Positions 1-8,666 of a stretch of 64,000 bases of DNA are shown piece after piece. The DNA lies in NCBI RefSeq assembly GCF_001282785.1, contig NZ_CVUA01000001.1:2046001-2110000 (forward strand), in the 5' to 3' direction. The stretch's first letter is position 1. Each line of letters begins with the position of its first letter. Position numbers and translations under genes: made by a program. This DNA comes from Halolamina sediminis (GTDB lineage Archaea; Halobacteriota; Halobacteria; Halobacteriales; Haloferacaceae). Below the pieces are notes generated by a model. It saw only the letters and a list, made by a program, of their open reading frames with translations, was not told where the DNA came from and did no database searches.

Positions 1-531
1 CGCCAGGTCCTCGGAGACCGTCTCCCCCGCGTCGAGCACGTGGGAGTCCTCGGTGACCTTGATCGACCCCTCCATGATCCGGGCGGAGGCGCCGACCGAC
101 TGCAGCTCGCCCACGAACGGGCCGGGGTCGATCCCGGTGTCACCCTCGGGGATGACGATGTCGTTGGGGGCGACCTCGCCGGCGCCGATCGGCGCCGGGG
201 TCTTCGAGGCTTCGAGCTCCTTGAACAGCCCGAACGGGTTGTCGTTCGAGCCGACGAAGGCGACCTCGCCGCTGATCTCCGCGGCGAGCTGTTCGAGGCC
301 CTCGTCGACCTCCTCGACGGCGCGGGTCATGAGCGTGTTGCGGCTCATGCGCACCTCGGCGGTGCCGTGGAGCCCGCGGCGCATGCTCTGGAGCTGTCGC
401 GAGGGGATGCCCGTGACGCCGACGACGCCGACGGCGTCGTAGCGCTCGAGGAAGTCGACGAGCTCGTCGACCTCTTGCTGCTTCCACTCGGGCACCGTCT
501 CGGTCTTGCGGACGTCCTGGGCTTCGCTCAT
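1..531 (-). CDS. rpl10: 50S ribosomal protein uL10 (archaeal L10/P0), 3' part outside window
   Basis: N-terminal 177 residues of the ribosomal stalk base protein, which binds 23S rRNA and carries the L12 dimers. The visible part contains the typical uL10 N-domain ([18 protein letters not shown], then [20 protein letters not shown] and [10 protein letters not shown]) and the start of the archaeal insertion ([19 protein letters not shown]). The frame is open to the window edge, so the C-terminal stalk-binding half is not seen. Its ATG overlaps the rpl1 stop codon in an ATGA arrangement, so it is translationally coupled to rpl1. In haloarchaea rpl12 normally follows, which would be just outside the window. 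Confidence 0.96.
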   Translation of the reverse strand, partial: MSEAQDVRKTETVPEWKQQEVDELVDFLERYDAVGVVGVTGIPSRQLQSMRRGLHGTAEVRMSRNTLMTRAVEEVDEGLEQLAAEISGEVAFVGSNDNPFGLFKELEASKTPAPIGAGEVAPNDIVIPEGDTGIDPGPFVGELQSVGASARIMEGSIKVTEDSHVLDAGETVSEDLA

Positions 532-1166
532 GCGGGCACCTCCACGGCCGGCCCCATCGTGGTCTTCACGTAGATGGAGTCGATGTTGAGGGGGCCCTTC
601 TCGAGGTCGGCCTCGAGACGACGAATGATGACGTCGATGTTGTTCGAGACCTCGTCGGGGGTCATGTCCTGGGCGCCGACGCGGGTGTGGAACGTCCGGC
701 GGTCGCCGGAGCGGATCTGAACGGTGTTTTTCATCCGTTCGACCGTCTCCACCACGTCGTCGTCGGGCTGGAGCGGGGTCGGCATCTTCCCTCGCGGACC
801 GAGCACGGTCCCGAGGTAGCGGCCGATGTCTTGCATCATCGCGGCCTCCGCGATGAAGAAGTCCGTATCGTCGGCGAGGTCCTTCGCCTCGTCGTCGTCG
901 TCGCCGAGATCCTCCAGCTCGTCGGGGCTGAGCACCTCGTCGGCGACGTCTTCGGCGCGGACGGCGGTCTCGCCGGTCGCGAAGACGACGATACGTGTCT
1001 CCTGTCCGGTTCCTGACGGGAGCACGACGCTCTCGTCGACCCGGTTGGACGGGTCGTTCAAGTCGATGTCGCGCAGATTAACTGCGAGGTCGACCGTCTC
1101 GGTGAAGTTCCGATCGGGTGCGTCCTCGAGTGCGCGGGATACTGCTTCCTCTATTGAATCTGCCAT
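528..1166 (-). CDS. rpl1: 50S ribosomal protein uL1
   Basis: 212-residue uL1, the mobile L1-stalk protein that binds 23S rRNA and, in archaea, also represses its own mRNA. The hallmark segment [18 protein letters not shown] is present in the middle, and the [19 protein letters not shown] and [18 protein letters not shown] segments match the family C-terminal part. Length is normal. The start is the ATG at 1166, preceded by a strong Shine-Dalgarno (GGAGGTGA, 1177-1170). It is first in an rpl1-rpl10 operon. The leader carries two hairpins described separately. Fairly acidic composition fits a haloarchaeon. Confidence 0.97.
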   Translation of the reverse strand: MADSIEEAVSRALEDAPDRNFTETVDLAVNLRDIDLNDPSNRVDESVVLPSGTGQETRIVVFATGETAVRAEDVADEVLSPDELEDLGDDDDEAKDLADDTDFFIAEAAMMQDIGRYLGTVLGPRGKMPTPLQPDDDVVETVERMKNTVQIRSGDRRTFHTRVGAQDMTPDEVSNNIDVIIRRLEADLEKGPLNIDSIYVKTTMGPAVEVPA

Positions 1167-1185
1167 CTTTCACCTCCGTAGTACG

Positions 1186-1232
1186 CGTAGGCGGCTCCTA
1201 CGGGTGAGTGAAACAGGCTACGCCTGTCTCAC
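1186..1232 (-). promoter_or_regulatory. structured rpl1 mRNA leader, candidate uL1 autoregulatory site
   Basis: Read on the minus strand, the leader holds an 11-bp stem with one G-U pair (GTGAGACAGGC, loop GTA, GCCTGTTTCAC; 1232-1208). An alternative outer pairing GGGTGAG/CTCACCC is also possible. A second hairpin follows (CGTAGG, loop AGCCG, CCTACG; 1202-1186). A TTTAAG TATA-like box lies at 1260-1255, so transcription should start near 1230, giving a leader of about 65 nt. Archaeal uL1 operons are known to be repressed by uL1 binding an rRNA-mimicking mRNA structure. That this is that site is inference. Confidence 0.5.
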
Positions 1233-1254
1233 CCGAGACGACGGCGATGCGAGA

Positions 1255-1260
1255 CTTAAA
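1255..1260 (-). promoter_or_regulatory. TATA-like box of the rpl1 operon
   Basis: TTTAAG on the minus strand, a typical haloarchaeal TATA form, about 25-30 nt upstream of the predicted start of the hairpin leader. Confidence 0.5.
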
Positions 1261-1396
1261 GCCGTCGAACTCGGGACCCGCCGAAACCCGGCGAGGGCGC
1301 CGTCTCGGACCCTGTGACGCCGTCCCGTGGCGCGGCGACGCGCCGCGTCGGCGAAGGCAAAACCCTATACCACGAACTCCACAAGCGAGCACAGGA

Positions 1397-2572
1397 ATGG
1401 AGGACCGCACGCGGAACTACCTTCGAGGGCGCTTCGGCGACTACTACGCCGACGCCGACCTCTCGGTGCCGCCCGAGCCCGCGGCTCGGGAGTGGGGGCA
1501 CATCCCCTACACCGAGAGCGACGGAACGACGATGGTCCGCCACCGGTCGCTGCTGGATATGGGCGGGGATGCCCAGTCGGTCCGGGAGTTCCTCGAACGC
1601 GAGGCGCCCCGCCACGCCTACTTCTCGGCGGCGCGCTACGACGACCCCGACAACAGGACGATGGCCGAGAAGGGCTGGCGCGGCGCGGATCTCGTGTTCG
1701 ACCTCGACGCCGACCACCTCCCCGGCGTCGACGAGGAACAGGCCAGCTACGCCGAGATGCTCGCGGCGTGTAAGGACGCACTCCAGCGACTGCTCGACCT
1801 GCTCCGGGAGGACTTCGGCTTCGCCGACGACGAGCTGCTGATCGTCTTCTCGGGCGGCCGTGGCTACCACGTCCACGTCCGCAACGGCGCGTTGCTCGAC
1901 CTCGACAGCGAGGCCCGGCGCGAGATCGTCGACTACGTCCGCGCGGTCGACCTCGACCGCGACGACCTGATCCGCACCGTCTCCTACGGCGGCACCACCC
2001 GCCGCGAGCTCAAGACCGGCGGCGGCTGGGGCCGACGCGTCCACCGCGAACTCGTGGAGTTCGTCGCCGAACTCCGGGAGATGGACCGCGAGGACGCCCT
2101 CGAAGCGCTCACCGCGTTCGATGGGATCGGCGACGGCCGGGCGAGCACCATCCTCGACGCCGCGGAGCGCAACCCCGACGCGATCCGCGAGGGGAACGTC
2201 GAGGCCGGCGGTCCCGGCCTGCGCAAGCTGATCGAGGCGCTGACCGCACAGGTCGTCGGGAACGAGACCGCGCCGATCGACGAGCCCGTCACCACCGACG
2301 TCCGCCGGCTGATCCGACTCCCGGGGACGCTCCACGGCGGGACTGGCTTCGTCGTGAAACCAATCGACCCCGCGGATCTCGACGCGTTCGACCCGCTAGA
2401 AGACGCCGTCGCCCACCGCTTCCGCGGCCAGCGGATCATGGTGAACGTCACCGAGCCCGGCCCGGTCGATCTCGGCGGCGAAACAGCTTTAGAGCCCGGT
2501 CCGCAATCAGTGGAAGAGTACGTCGGCGTGTTCCTCATGGCGAGGGGGCGCGCCGAGAAAGCCGCAGAGTAA
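1397..2572 (+). CDS. priS: DNA primase small subunit PriS
   Basis: 391-residue catalytic subunit of the archaeal/eukaryotic-type primase, which makes RNA or DNA primers together with PriL. The family acid motif appears as VFDLDADHL near residue 105 (metal-binding aspartates) and the nucleotide-binding motif as FSGGRGYHVHV near residue 152. The later IRLPGTLHGGTGF segment is also conserved. An in-frame frame extends upstream to 1208, but the ATG at 1397 gives the family N-terminus (MEDRTRNYLRGRFGDYY). gins51 follows 54 bp downstream on the same strand, a common haloarchaeal pairing that joins two replisome parts. Confidence 0.96.
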   Translation: MEDRTRNYLRGRFGDYYADADLSVPPEPAAREWGHIPYTESDGTTMVRHRSLLDMGGDAQSVREFLEREAPRHAYFSAARYDDPDNRTMAEKGWRGADLVFDLDADHLPGVDEEQASYAEMLAACKDALQRLLDLLREDFGFADDELLIVFSGGRGYHVHVRNGALLDLDSEARREIVDYVRAVDLDRDDLIRTVSYGGTTRRELKTGGGWGRRVHRELVEFVAELREMDREDALEALTAFDGIGDGRASTILDAAERNPDAIREGNVEAGGPGLRKLIEALTAQVVGNETAPIDEPVTTDVRRLIRLPGTLHGGTGFVVKPIDPADLDAFDPLEDAVAHRFRGQRIMVNVTEPGPVDLGGETALEPGPQSVEEYVGVFLMARGRAEKAAE

Positions 2573-2626
2573 CCGAACGACCCCGCAGGCCGCCGTTGCG
2601 CCACCCGCGCGGCCCCAACACACAGC

Positions 2627-3562
2627 ATGGATATCGACGAACTCCAGACGGTCCAGAGCAAGGAGCGCCAGAAGGACAGCCTCCAGCACCTGCGGGACTC
2701 GTTCTACGAGGACGTCGCGGCGTACATCGAGGAGCTGAAAGCGGAGCGCGAGCGCGTGGCCGAGGAAGCCGACGAGCCGTTCTCGGACCCCGAGGTCTCC
2801 CGGCTGAGCGACGACATCGAGCGCGCGGAGGACGTCGTCGAGGCGATCTACGAGCGCCGCGTCGGGAAGGTCGTCAAGATGGCCTCGTTCAAGGCCGCCG
2901 ATATGCCCGTGGAGGAGGAGGGGCTCACCACGCAAGAGCGGGACCTGTTCGAGGATATGGTCGGCCGTATCGGCGAGAACCGCTCGCGCGTGCTGGACAT
3001 CCTCGCCGGCGAGGGCGACAGCGTCCCCGCGGGCTCGCCGGGCGCCCAGCCCGAGCCGACCCAGACGACGGAACCGAGCGAGCCGGCAGCGCCCGGCGGC
3101 GGGGCGCCGACGGGAACCGACGACACCGGTCCCTCACGCGACGAGCCGGCGGTCGGCACGGGCGCGCCCGATCCGGCCGGCCCGTCGAGCGCCGACGAGT
3201 CCGACGACGTGCCGCCGGCACCGCCGGACAGGCCGGCCGGTGAGGCCGAGGCGGCGGGGTCGGAACCGCCCGAGGCACCGGTCGATCCCCGATCGGACGG
3301 CGGGGTCGCGACCGCGAGCGCCGACGTGGGCGGAGACGACGCGCCTACGAGTGCGGACGCCGCCGCGACCGGCGCGGGGACGGAGGCCGCCGCTGCGGCG
3401 GCTGACGACGAGCGGACGACCGTCCGCGTCACCGAGGACGTGGGGCGATTGCTCGGCGTCGACGATCGCGAGTACGAACTGGAGAGCGAGGACGTGGTGT
3501 CGCTGCCCGCGGACAACGCCGAGGCGCTGCTCCAGCGCGAGGCCGCCGAGCAGCTCTGGTGA
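2627..3562 (+). CDS. gins51: GINS complex subunit Gins51
   Basis: 311 residues with the Gins51 layout. The alpha-helical A domain spans about residues 1-130 (with YERRVGKVVKMASF). A long Pro/Gly/Ala/acid linker follows at about 130-260, and a small beta-rich B domain closes the protein (VRVTEDVGRLLGVDDREYEL onward). GINS bridges MCM helicase, Cdc45/RecJ-like protein and primase. Position directly after priS supports the call. The linker is much longer than in thermophilic archaeal homologues and is low-complexity, which is usual for halophile versions. Confidence 0.9.
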   Translation: MDIDELQTVQSKERQKDSLQHLRDSFYEDVAAYIEELKAERERVAEEADEPFSDPEVSRLSDDIERAEDVVEAIYERRVGKVVKMASFKAADMPVEEEGLTTQERDLFEDMVGRIGENRSRVLDILAGEGDSVPAGSPGAQPEPTQTTEPSEPAAPGGGAPTGTDDTGPSRDEPAVGTGAPDPAGPSSADESDDVPPAPPDRPAGEAEAAGSEPPEAPVDPRSDGGVATASADVGGDDAPTSADAAATGAGTEAAAAAADDERTTVRVTEDVGRLLGVDDREYELESEDVVSLPADNAEALLQREAAEQLW

Positions 3563-3613
3563 GGCGTCGCCGGGAGCGGAAAGCGTTAGTCCCCGCCGGT
3601 CGCACGCTCGGGC

Positions 3614-4072
3614 ATGCTCGAACCCGGCGACGACGCCCCCGAGTTCTCGCTCCCCAACCAGGACGGCGACGTGGTCTCGCTCTCGGATCTGCCCGGCGAG
3701 TACGCGGTCGTCTACTTCTACCCGCGCGCCGACACGCCCGGCTGCACCACCGAGGCCTGTTCGTTCCGTGACGACTGGGACACCTACGAGGAGGCGGGCG
3801 TCTCAGTCGTCGGCATCAGCGACGACCCCGTCGAGGATCTGGCTGATTTCCGTGAGAAGTACGACCTCCCGTTCGACCTGCTCTCCGACGAGGACGGCGA
3901 GGTGTCCGCGGCGTACGCCTCCTACGGCGAGAAGAACGTCTTCGGCAACCAAGTGATGGGCGTGTTCCGCAACACGTTCGTCGTGAACGACGGCGAGATC
4001 GTCGCCGTCTACGAGGGCGTCGACCCCGAGAACCACGCCGAGGAGATTCTGGCGGATCTCGACCTGAACTGA
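3614..4072 (+). CDS. bcp: peroxiredoxin, Bcp/PrxQ family
   Basis: 152-residue thioredoxin-fold peroxidase that reduces hydrogen peroxide and organic peroxides. The active site is DTPGCTTEACSFRDDW: the first Cys is the peroxidatic residue and the second, five residues later, is the PrxQ-type resolving Cys. The C-terminal segment FVVNDGEIVAVYEGVDPENH is typical. Full length. It lies 51 bp after gins51 on the same strand and may or may not be cotranscribed. Confidence 0.93.
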   Translation: MLEPGDDAPEFSLPNQDGDVVSLSDLPGEYAVVYFYPRADTPGCTTEACSFRDDWDTYEEAGVSVVGISDDPVEDLADFREKYDLPFDLLSDEDGEVSAAYASYGEKNVFGNQVMGVFRNTFVVNDGEIVAVYEGVDPENHAEEILADLDLN

Positions 4073-4084
4073 CTTCTCGCCCGA

Positions 4085-5041
4085 TCAGGCCCGCAGTCGC
4101 TGGAGCTCCTCGCTGACCACTTTTCGATTCAGCACGAGAAAGCCCACGAGGATGCAGCCGAAGCCGGCGACGGCCGCTGGCGGGAGCGCCTCGTCGAGTA
4201 GCGCCCAGCCCGTGACGGCGGCGACCGGCGGCACCGCGTAGCTCACGAGGTTCGCGGTGAACGGCCCCCGACTGCGCATCAGCGTGAAGTACGCCCCGTA
4301 CCCCACCGAGCTCGCGACGACGCCGACGTAGCCGACCGCGACCCACGTCCACGTCCCCGATGGCACGACGATCGACTCCCCCAGCCCGAGGCTGGCGGCG
4401 TGGAGCATGATCGCGCCCAGCCCCATCGCCCAGCCAGTCGTGGGGAGGCTGGCCATCGGTGCGTCGACCCGGCGCAGCAGCACGCTGCCCGCCGCGACTG
4501 CGATCACCGCACAGAACACCAGCGCCGCCCCGAGCGCGTCCGGCCCGAGCAGCGCGAACGCGCCGTCGAGCAGATCGGGAGCCCCGGCCGGCGGCTCGGT
4601 CGCGGCGGTCGGCGACGGCCGCGCGATCAGCACCACGCCGATCAGTCCGAGGACGATCCCCACCGCGTCCCGGAGCGCCAGCCCGTCACCCGAGAGTAGC
4701 AGGGCGGCGAAGCCGACAGTGAGCACGGGATTGAGGCTGTACACGACCGACGCGACCGAGCCGGAGGTGTAGAGCTGCCCGAAGAAGAGGAAGAAGACGT
4801 TCCCGAACACGAGAAACGCCGCCGCGACGGCGATCGCCTGCCAGTCCGCGCGGGTCTGCGGGAGATCCAGCCGCCCCAGCGCCGCGAGCGCGCCGATTGT
4901 TACGACTGCGCCGATATCGAATCGAAACCCCGCGAACAGGATCGGCGGGATCGTCTCCAGGCCGACCTCGATCGCCGAGAAGCCGGCCCCCCACGCGACA
5001 GCCAGCACCACGAACAGCCCGGCGTCCTGATAGCGGGACAC
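4085..5041 (-). CDS. EamA/DMT-family permease
   Basis: 318 residues with about ten hydrophobic segments in two EamA repeats (about 8-140 and 165-305), the architecture of drug/metabolite transporters of the RhaT/YdcZ type. The start codon is GTG at 5041. The product should sit in the cytoplasmic membrane and export or import a small organic solute; the substrate cannot be told from sequence. It converges on bcp, with 12 bp between the stop codons. Confidence 0.85.
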   Translation of the reverse strand: MSRYQDAGLFVVLAVAWGAGFSAIEVGLETIPPILFAGFRFDIGAVVTIGALAALGRLDLPQTRADWQAIAVAAAFLVFGNVFFLFFGQLYTSGSVASVVYSLNPVLTVGFAALLLSGDGLALRDAVGIVLGLIGVVLIARPSPTAATEPPAGAPDLLDGAFALLGPDALGAALVFCAVIAVAAGSVLLRRVDAPMASLPTTGWAMGLGAIMLHAASLGLGESIVVPSGTWTWVAVGYVGVVASSVGYGAYFTLMRSRGPFTANLVSYAVPPVAAVTGWALLDEALPPAAVAGFGCILVGFLVLNRKVVSEELQRLRA

Positions 5042-5098
5042 GTCGGAACTGGTGGCGGCGGCGGCTTGAGCGTGTCCATCGCGGTCCTATCTGCCGGC

Positions 5099-5143
5099 CA
5101 CCGGCGTGAGAGTCGGGCCCACACCGGAGTGAGAGTTTAAGTA
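5099..5143 (+). promoter_or_regulatory. tandem direct repeat and TATA box upstream of the metallophosphoesterase
   Basis: CACCGGCGTGAGAGT (5099-5113) and CACCGGAGTGAGAGT (5122-5136) match at 14 of 15 positions and are 23 bp apart. The second runs directly into TTTAAGTA (5136-5143), a good TATA form located about 25 bp before the GTG start, so the transcript is probably leaderless. Repeats spaced by about two helical turns next to a TATA box suggest binding of a dimeric regulator. Confidence 0.45.
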
Positions 5144-5165
5144 CCGATCTCCCGCTATCGACGCC

Positions 5166-5744
5166 GTGAGCCGCTACCTGATCTCCGACCACCACTTCGG
5201 CCACGCGAACATCATCGAGTACTGCGACCGGCCGTTCGACTCGCCCGGCGCGATGGACAGCGCGATGCTCGACGCCCACTACGAGACGGTCCCGCCCGAC
5301 GCCGTGCTCGTCCACCTCGGCGACGTGGCGATGGATATGCAGGACGGCCGGGAGACGATCGAGCGGTTCAACCAGCTCGACGGCGATCTGCTGGTGCGTG
5401 GCAACCACGACGTCGGGCTCGACCCCGACGACGCGCCGTTCCCGGTCGTCGACGCCACCGTACTGGATCACGGCGAGCGCACGTTCTACTGCACTCACCG
5501 CCCGGAGGACGTGCCGGAGGACTGGGACGGCTGGGTGATCCACGGCCACCACCACGACAACAACCCCGACACGCACCCGTTCGTCGCGGCCGACGCGCGT
5601 CGCGTGAACGTCTCCGCGGAGCTACTCGACTACCGCCCGGTCCGGCTCGATGGGCTGACGGCGCTGCTCGATCGGTGTGGGTCGACCGAGCGCCTTCGGG
5701 ACGCCGCAGCCGCCGAGTCCCGGTTCGAGATCGACCTGCGGTGA
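5166..5744 (+). CDS. calcineurin-like metallophosphoesterase
   Basis: 192 residues with the complete metallophosphoesterase motif set: SDHHFGHANI near the N-terminus, VHLGDVAMD, VRGNHDVG and a C-terminal HGHHHDNNPD. These residues bind two metals. The family includes phosphodiesterases of broad substrate range, so the substrate is unknown. The start is GTG at 5166, chosen because it follows the TATA box by a leaderless distance and gives the family N-terminus SRYLISDHHFGH. Confidence 0.87.
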   Translation: MSRYLISDHHFGHANIIEYCDRPFDSPGAMDSAMLDAHYETVPPDAVLVHLGDVAMDMQDGRETIERFNQLDGDLLVRGNHDVGLDPDDAPFPVVDATVLDHGERTFYCTHRPEDVPEDWDGWVIHGHHHDNNPDTHPFVAADARRVNVSAELLDYRPVRLDGLTALLDRCGSTERLRDAAAAESRFEIDLR

Positions 5745-5746
5745 GC

Positions 5747-6037
5747 TCAGCGCATCAGCTTCGTGAACAGTGGGTCGGCGTACTCCTACCTCGCGTCGAC
5801 GTTCACGAGAGCGACGCTCTCGTGTGCAGACGGGAATCTCCGATTCTCGTCGACCACGAACGGGAGCGGAAACAGCAGCAGGATCGTGAGCCCGCCCGCA
5901 ACGTCGCCCGGGAGCCCGAACGTCGTCGGGATCACGGAGCCGGCGAACGTCCCGGTGTGGGCGCCGGCGATCACGAACAGTAGTTGGCGAACGGAACGGC
6001 GACGGCGGTCGACTCCGTACGCGTCGATCGCCGTCAC
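5747..6037 (-). pseudogene. small two-segment membrane protein with in-frame stop
   Basis: The frame from the ATG at 6037 encodes 83 residues with two hydrophobic stretches (LLFVIAGAHTGTFAGSVIP and VAGGLTILLLFPLPFVV) and haloarchaeal codon use over the first 65 codons. It meets a TAG at 5788-5786. The same frame then continues (EYADPLFTKLMR) to a TGA at 5749-5747, and this tail reads like a natural C-terminus. One base change (for example CAG to TAG) would explain it. It lies 27 bp downstream of idsA on the same strand. Family not recognised. It may also be a short but intact protein of 83 residues. Confidence 0.5.
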
Positions 6038-6064
6038 CGCCGAAAAACGGCCGTGGCTCGCGGC

Positions 6065-7111
6065 TCAGTAGCCGCGGTTGATCAGGTAGTCCGCCAAGTC
6101 AGCGAGCAGCCGGCTTGCCTCGTTGTCCGGTAGCGCGTCGAGGTGGTCCTTCGAGCGCGCGGTCAGCTCTTCGGCCTTCGAGCGGGCGTACTCGATGCTG
6201 CCCGCCTCCTCGAGCGTCTCGACGGCCGCGGCGACCTCGGCCTCGGTGAGCTCGTCGGCGGTCTCGGCGCCCACGAGCCCGTCCACGTCGACGCCCTGCT
6301 GGCGTGCGTGGAGGGTGATCAGCGTCTCCTTCTCCCCGACGAGGTCCGAGCCGCGCTGCTTGCCCAACTCCTCGCTCGGAACGGTGAGGTCGAGCACGTC
6401 GTCTTGGATCTGGAACGCGCGTCCGGAGTCGATCCCGTACTGCCGCAGCGCCTCGACGGTCTCGTCGTCGGCGCCGAGCAGGATCGCCGGAATGGCCGCG
6501 GAGGCGCCGTACAGCACGGCGGTTTTGAGCTCGACCATCTCGAGGTACTCCTCGGGCAGCACGCCCGCGCGGGTCTCGAACTCCACGTCCAGCGCCTGCC
6601 CCTCGCAGATCTCGGTGCAGGTGCGCGCCAGCCGGTTGGTGGCCGCGACGGAGAGCTCCGGCCGGCTGCCGGTGTCGGTCATGAACTCGAACGCCTTGGC
6701 GTACAGCGTGTCGCCCGCGAGGATCGCGGTCGACTCGTCGTACTCGCGGTGGACCGCCGGCACGCCGCGCCGGAGGTCGTCGTCGTCCATGATGTCGTCG
6801 TGGATCAGCGTGAACGACTGGATCACCTCGATGCTGACTGCCGCCCGCAGCAGGTCGACCTCGCCGTCGTACAGCGCGGGGAACTCGCGGTAGTCGGCGG
6901 TCCCCGGCGCCACGTCGGCCAGCGCCTCGCCAACGAGCAGACACACCGTCGGCCGCAGGCGCTTCCCCCCGGCGTCGAGCAGGTAGCGCGAGGCCTCGTA
7001 GAGGCGTTCGGGCTCCTCGATCGGGAGCTCCTCGGCGATGGCGTCGTTGACCCGCTCGCGGCGCTGTTTCACCGCGGCGAGCAGCCGTTCGACCGTCGCT
7101 TCGTCGCTCAT
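6065..7111 (-). CDS. idsA: geranylgeranyl/farnesyl diphosphate synthase
   Basis: 348-residue trans-isoprenyl diphosphate synthase that builds the C20 (or C15) precursor of archaeal lipids and carotenoids. Both aspartate-rich motifs are intact: HDDIMDDDDLRRG (first) and IQDDVLDL (second), plus the substrate-binding GGKRLRP. It starts 2 bp after the stop of rnj, so the two genes form an operon, an arrangement seen in many haloarchaea where isoprenoid genes accompany RNase J. Confidence 0.95.
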   Translation of the reverse strand: MSDEATVERLLAAVKQRRERVNDAIAEELPIEEPERLYEASRYLLDAGGKRLRPTVCLLVGEALADVAPGTADYREFPALYDGEVDLLRAAVSIEVIQSFTLIHDDIMDDDDLRRGVPAVHREYDESTAILAGDTLYAKAFEFMTDTGSRPELSVAATNRLARTCTEICEGQALDVEFETRAGVLPEEYLEMVELKTAVLYGASAAIPAILLGADDETVEALRQYGIDSGRAFQIQDDVLDLTVPSEELGKQRGSDLVGEKETLITLHARQQGVDVDGLVGAETADELTEAEVAAAVETLEEAGSIEYARSKAEELTARSKDHLDALPDNEASRLLADLADYLINRGY

Positions 7112-7113
7112 CG

Positions 7114-8457
7114 TTACTCCGTGATCTGGTGGACCTGCCCGTTGCGCGAGAGGTGGATGTCCTCGCCCAGCGTGTACCCCTCGGACTCACACAGGTCGAC
7201 GTACTGTGCGGCGTTCTTGAGGTCCTGGTGGGCGGGGAACACGTGTTCGGGCTGGAGCGCCTCCAGCATCTGGTAGTGGCCCTCCTGGCTCAGGTGGCCG
7301 GAGACGTGGATCTCGTCGTAGATGTGGGCGCCCTGCATCCGGAGCAGCTGCTCGGACTGGTAGCGCTGGCCCTCGTTGGTCGGCTCCGGGATCACGCGGG
7401 CACTGAAGATGACCTTGTCGCCGTCCTCGATGTCGTATGGGGTCTCGCCGCGACCCATCCGGGTGAGCATCGCGCGGGGCTCGCCCTGGTGGCCGGTGAC
7501 GATCGGGAGGTAGTTTTCCTTCCCCTCCTTCATGATCCGCTTGAACGTGCGGTCGACGGACTTGCGGTGGCCGTACATCCCGAGATCGTCCGGGAAGTCG
7601 ACGAAGCCGAGGCGCTCGGCCGTGCCGGAGTACTTCTCCATCGAGCGACCGAGCAGCACCGGCTCGCGGCCGATCTCCTCGGCGAACTCGACGAGGCTCT
7701 TCACGCGGGCGATGTGGCTGGAGAACGTGGTCGCGACGATCCCGCCGTCGTAATCCTCCAGACTCATCATCACGTCACGCAGGTGCTCGCGGGCGACGCG
7801 CTCGGAGGGCGTCCGGCCCTTCTTCGAGGCGTTGGTACAGTCCTCGATGTACGCGAGCACGCCCTCCTCCCGGCTGATCTCGCTGAACCGATCCATGTCG
7901 ATCGGGTCGCCGATGACGGGCGTGTGGTCCATGCGCTTGTCCAGCCCGTACACCACGGCGCCCTCCGGCGTGTGGAGCACGGGGTTGATCGCGTCGATGA
8001 TGGAGTGGGTGACGTTGACGAACTCCAGTTCGGTGTCGTCGCCGATCTGCATCGTCTCCCCGGCGTCCATCTTGATCAGGTCGTTGTCGACCTCGAACTT
8101 CGACTCGCCCTGGACCTGCTGTTTCACCAGCTCGATCGTGAAGGGCGCCGAGACGATCGGTGCGTCGTAGCGGTGGGCCAGCTTCGAGATGGCGCCGATG
8201 TGGTCGAGGTGGCCGTGCGTGGGCACGATGGCCTGCACGTCGCCCTCGATCTCGGACATGACCCGGTCGTCCGGGATGGCGCCCATGTCGATCAGGTCGA
8301 GGCTGTGCATCTGCTCGGTCTCGACGTTGTCGTGAATCAGGACCTTACTCAGGTTCAGGCCCATGTCGAAGATGACGACGTCGTCGCCCGCGCGGACCGC
8401 GGTACACTGTCTACCGACCTCTTCGTAGCCGCCGATTGTTGCGATTTCGACTTCCAT
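7114..8457 (-). CDS. rnj: ribonuclease J
   Basis: 447-residue beta-CASP metallo-beta-lactamase nuclease, an archaeal 5'-3' exoribonuclease for mRNA decay and rRNA processing. The zinc motif is THGHLDHIG, followed by the beta-CASP motifs ([47 protein letters not shown]). The ATG at 8457 is preferred over an upstream in-frame GTG (8469) because it yields the usual N-terminus [16 protein letters not shown]. First gene of an rnj-idsA operon. Confidence 0.94.
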   Translation of the reverse strand: MEVEIATIGGYEEVGRQCTAVRAGDDVVIFDMGLNLSKVLIHDNVETEQMHSLDLIDMGAIPDDRVMSEIEGDVQAIVPTHGHLDHIGAISKLAHRYDAPIVSAPFTIELVKQQVQGESKFEVDNDLIKMDAGETMQIGDDTELEFVNVTHSIIDAINPVLHTPEGAVVYGLDKRMDHTPVIGDPIDMDRFSEISREEGVLAYIEDCTNASKKGRTPSERVAREHLRDVMMSLEDYDGGIVATTFSSHIARVKSLVEFAEEIGREPVLLGRSMEKYSGTAERLGFVDFPDDLGMYGHRKSVDRTFKRIMKEGKENYLPIVTGHQGEPRAMLTRMGRGETPYDIEDGDKVIFSARVIPEPTNEGQRYQSEQLLRMQGAHIYDEIHVSGHLSQEGHYQMLEALQPEHVFPAHQDLKNAAQYVDLCESEGYTLGEDIHLSRNGQVHQITE

Positions 8458-8666
8458 GGTTGGATGCACTCAAAGCCACGTTCGTGGCGGTGTGCGTACT
8501 GAAACAGCCGCGAGCGTGGGGGTCGTGGACCCCGGCGTCTTACAGCGCGTCGGTCACCGATCCCCGCAACGCCCCGGTGGCGTTTACCCGCGGGATGTTC
8601 TTACTCGTCCTTCTGCGTCCGAGGGTAAAAATGGCGCGGGTCGACGGCCGACCGCCGGAGAACGCC

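Noticed and set aside
7129-8502. 457-codon plus-strand frame opposite RNase J
   Set aside because: Shadow frame; Val/Leu/Asp repeats arise from the complementary codons of rnj.
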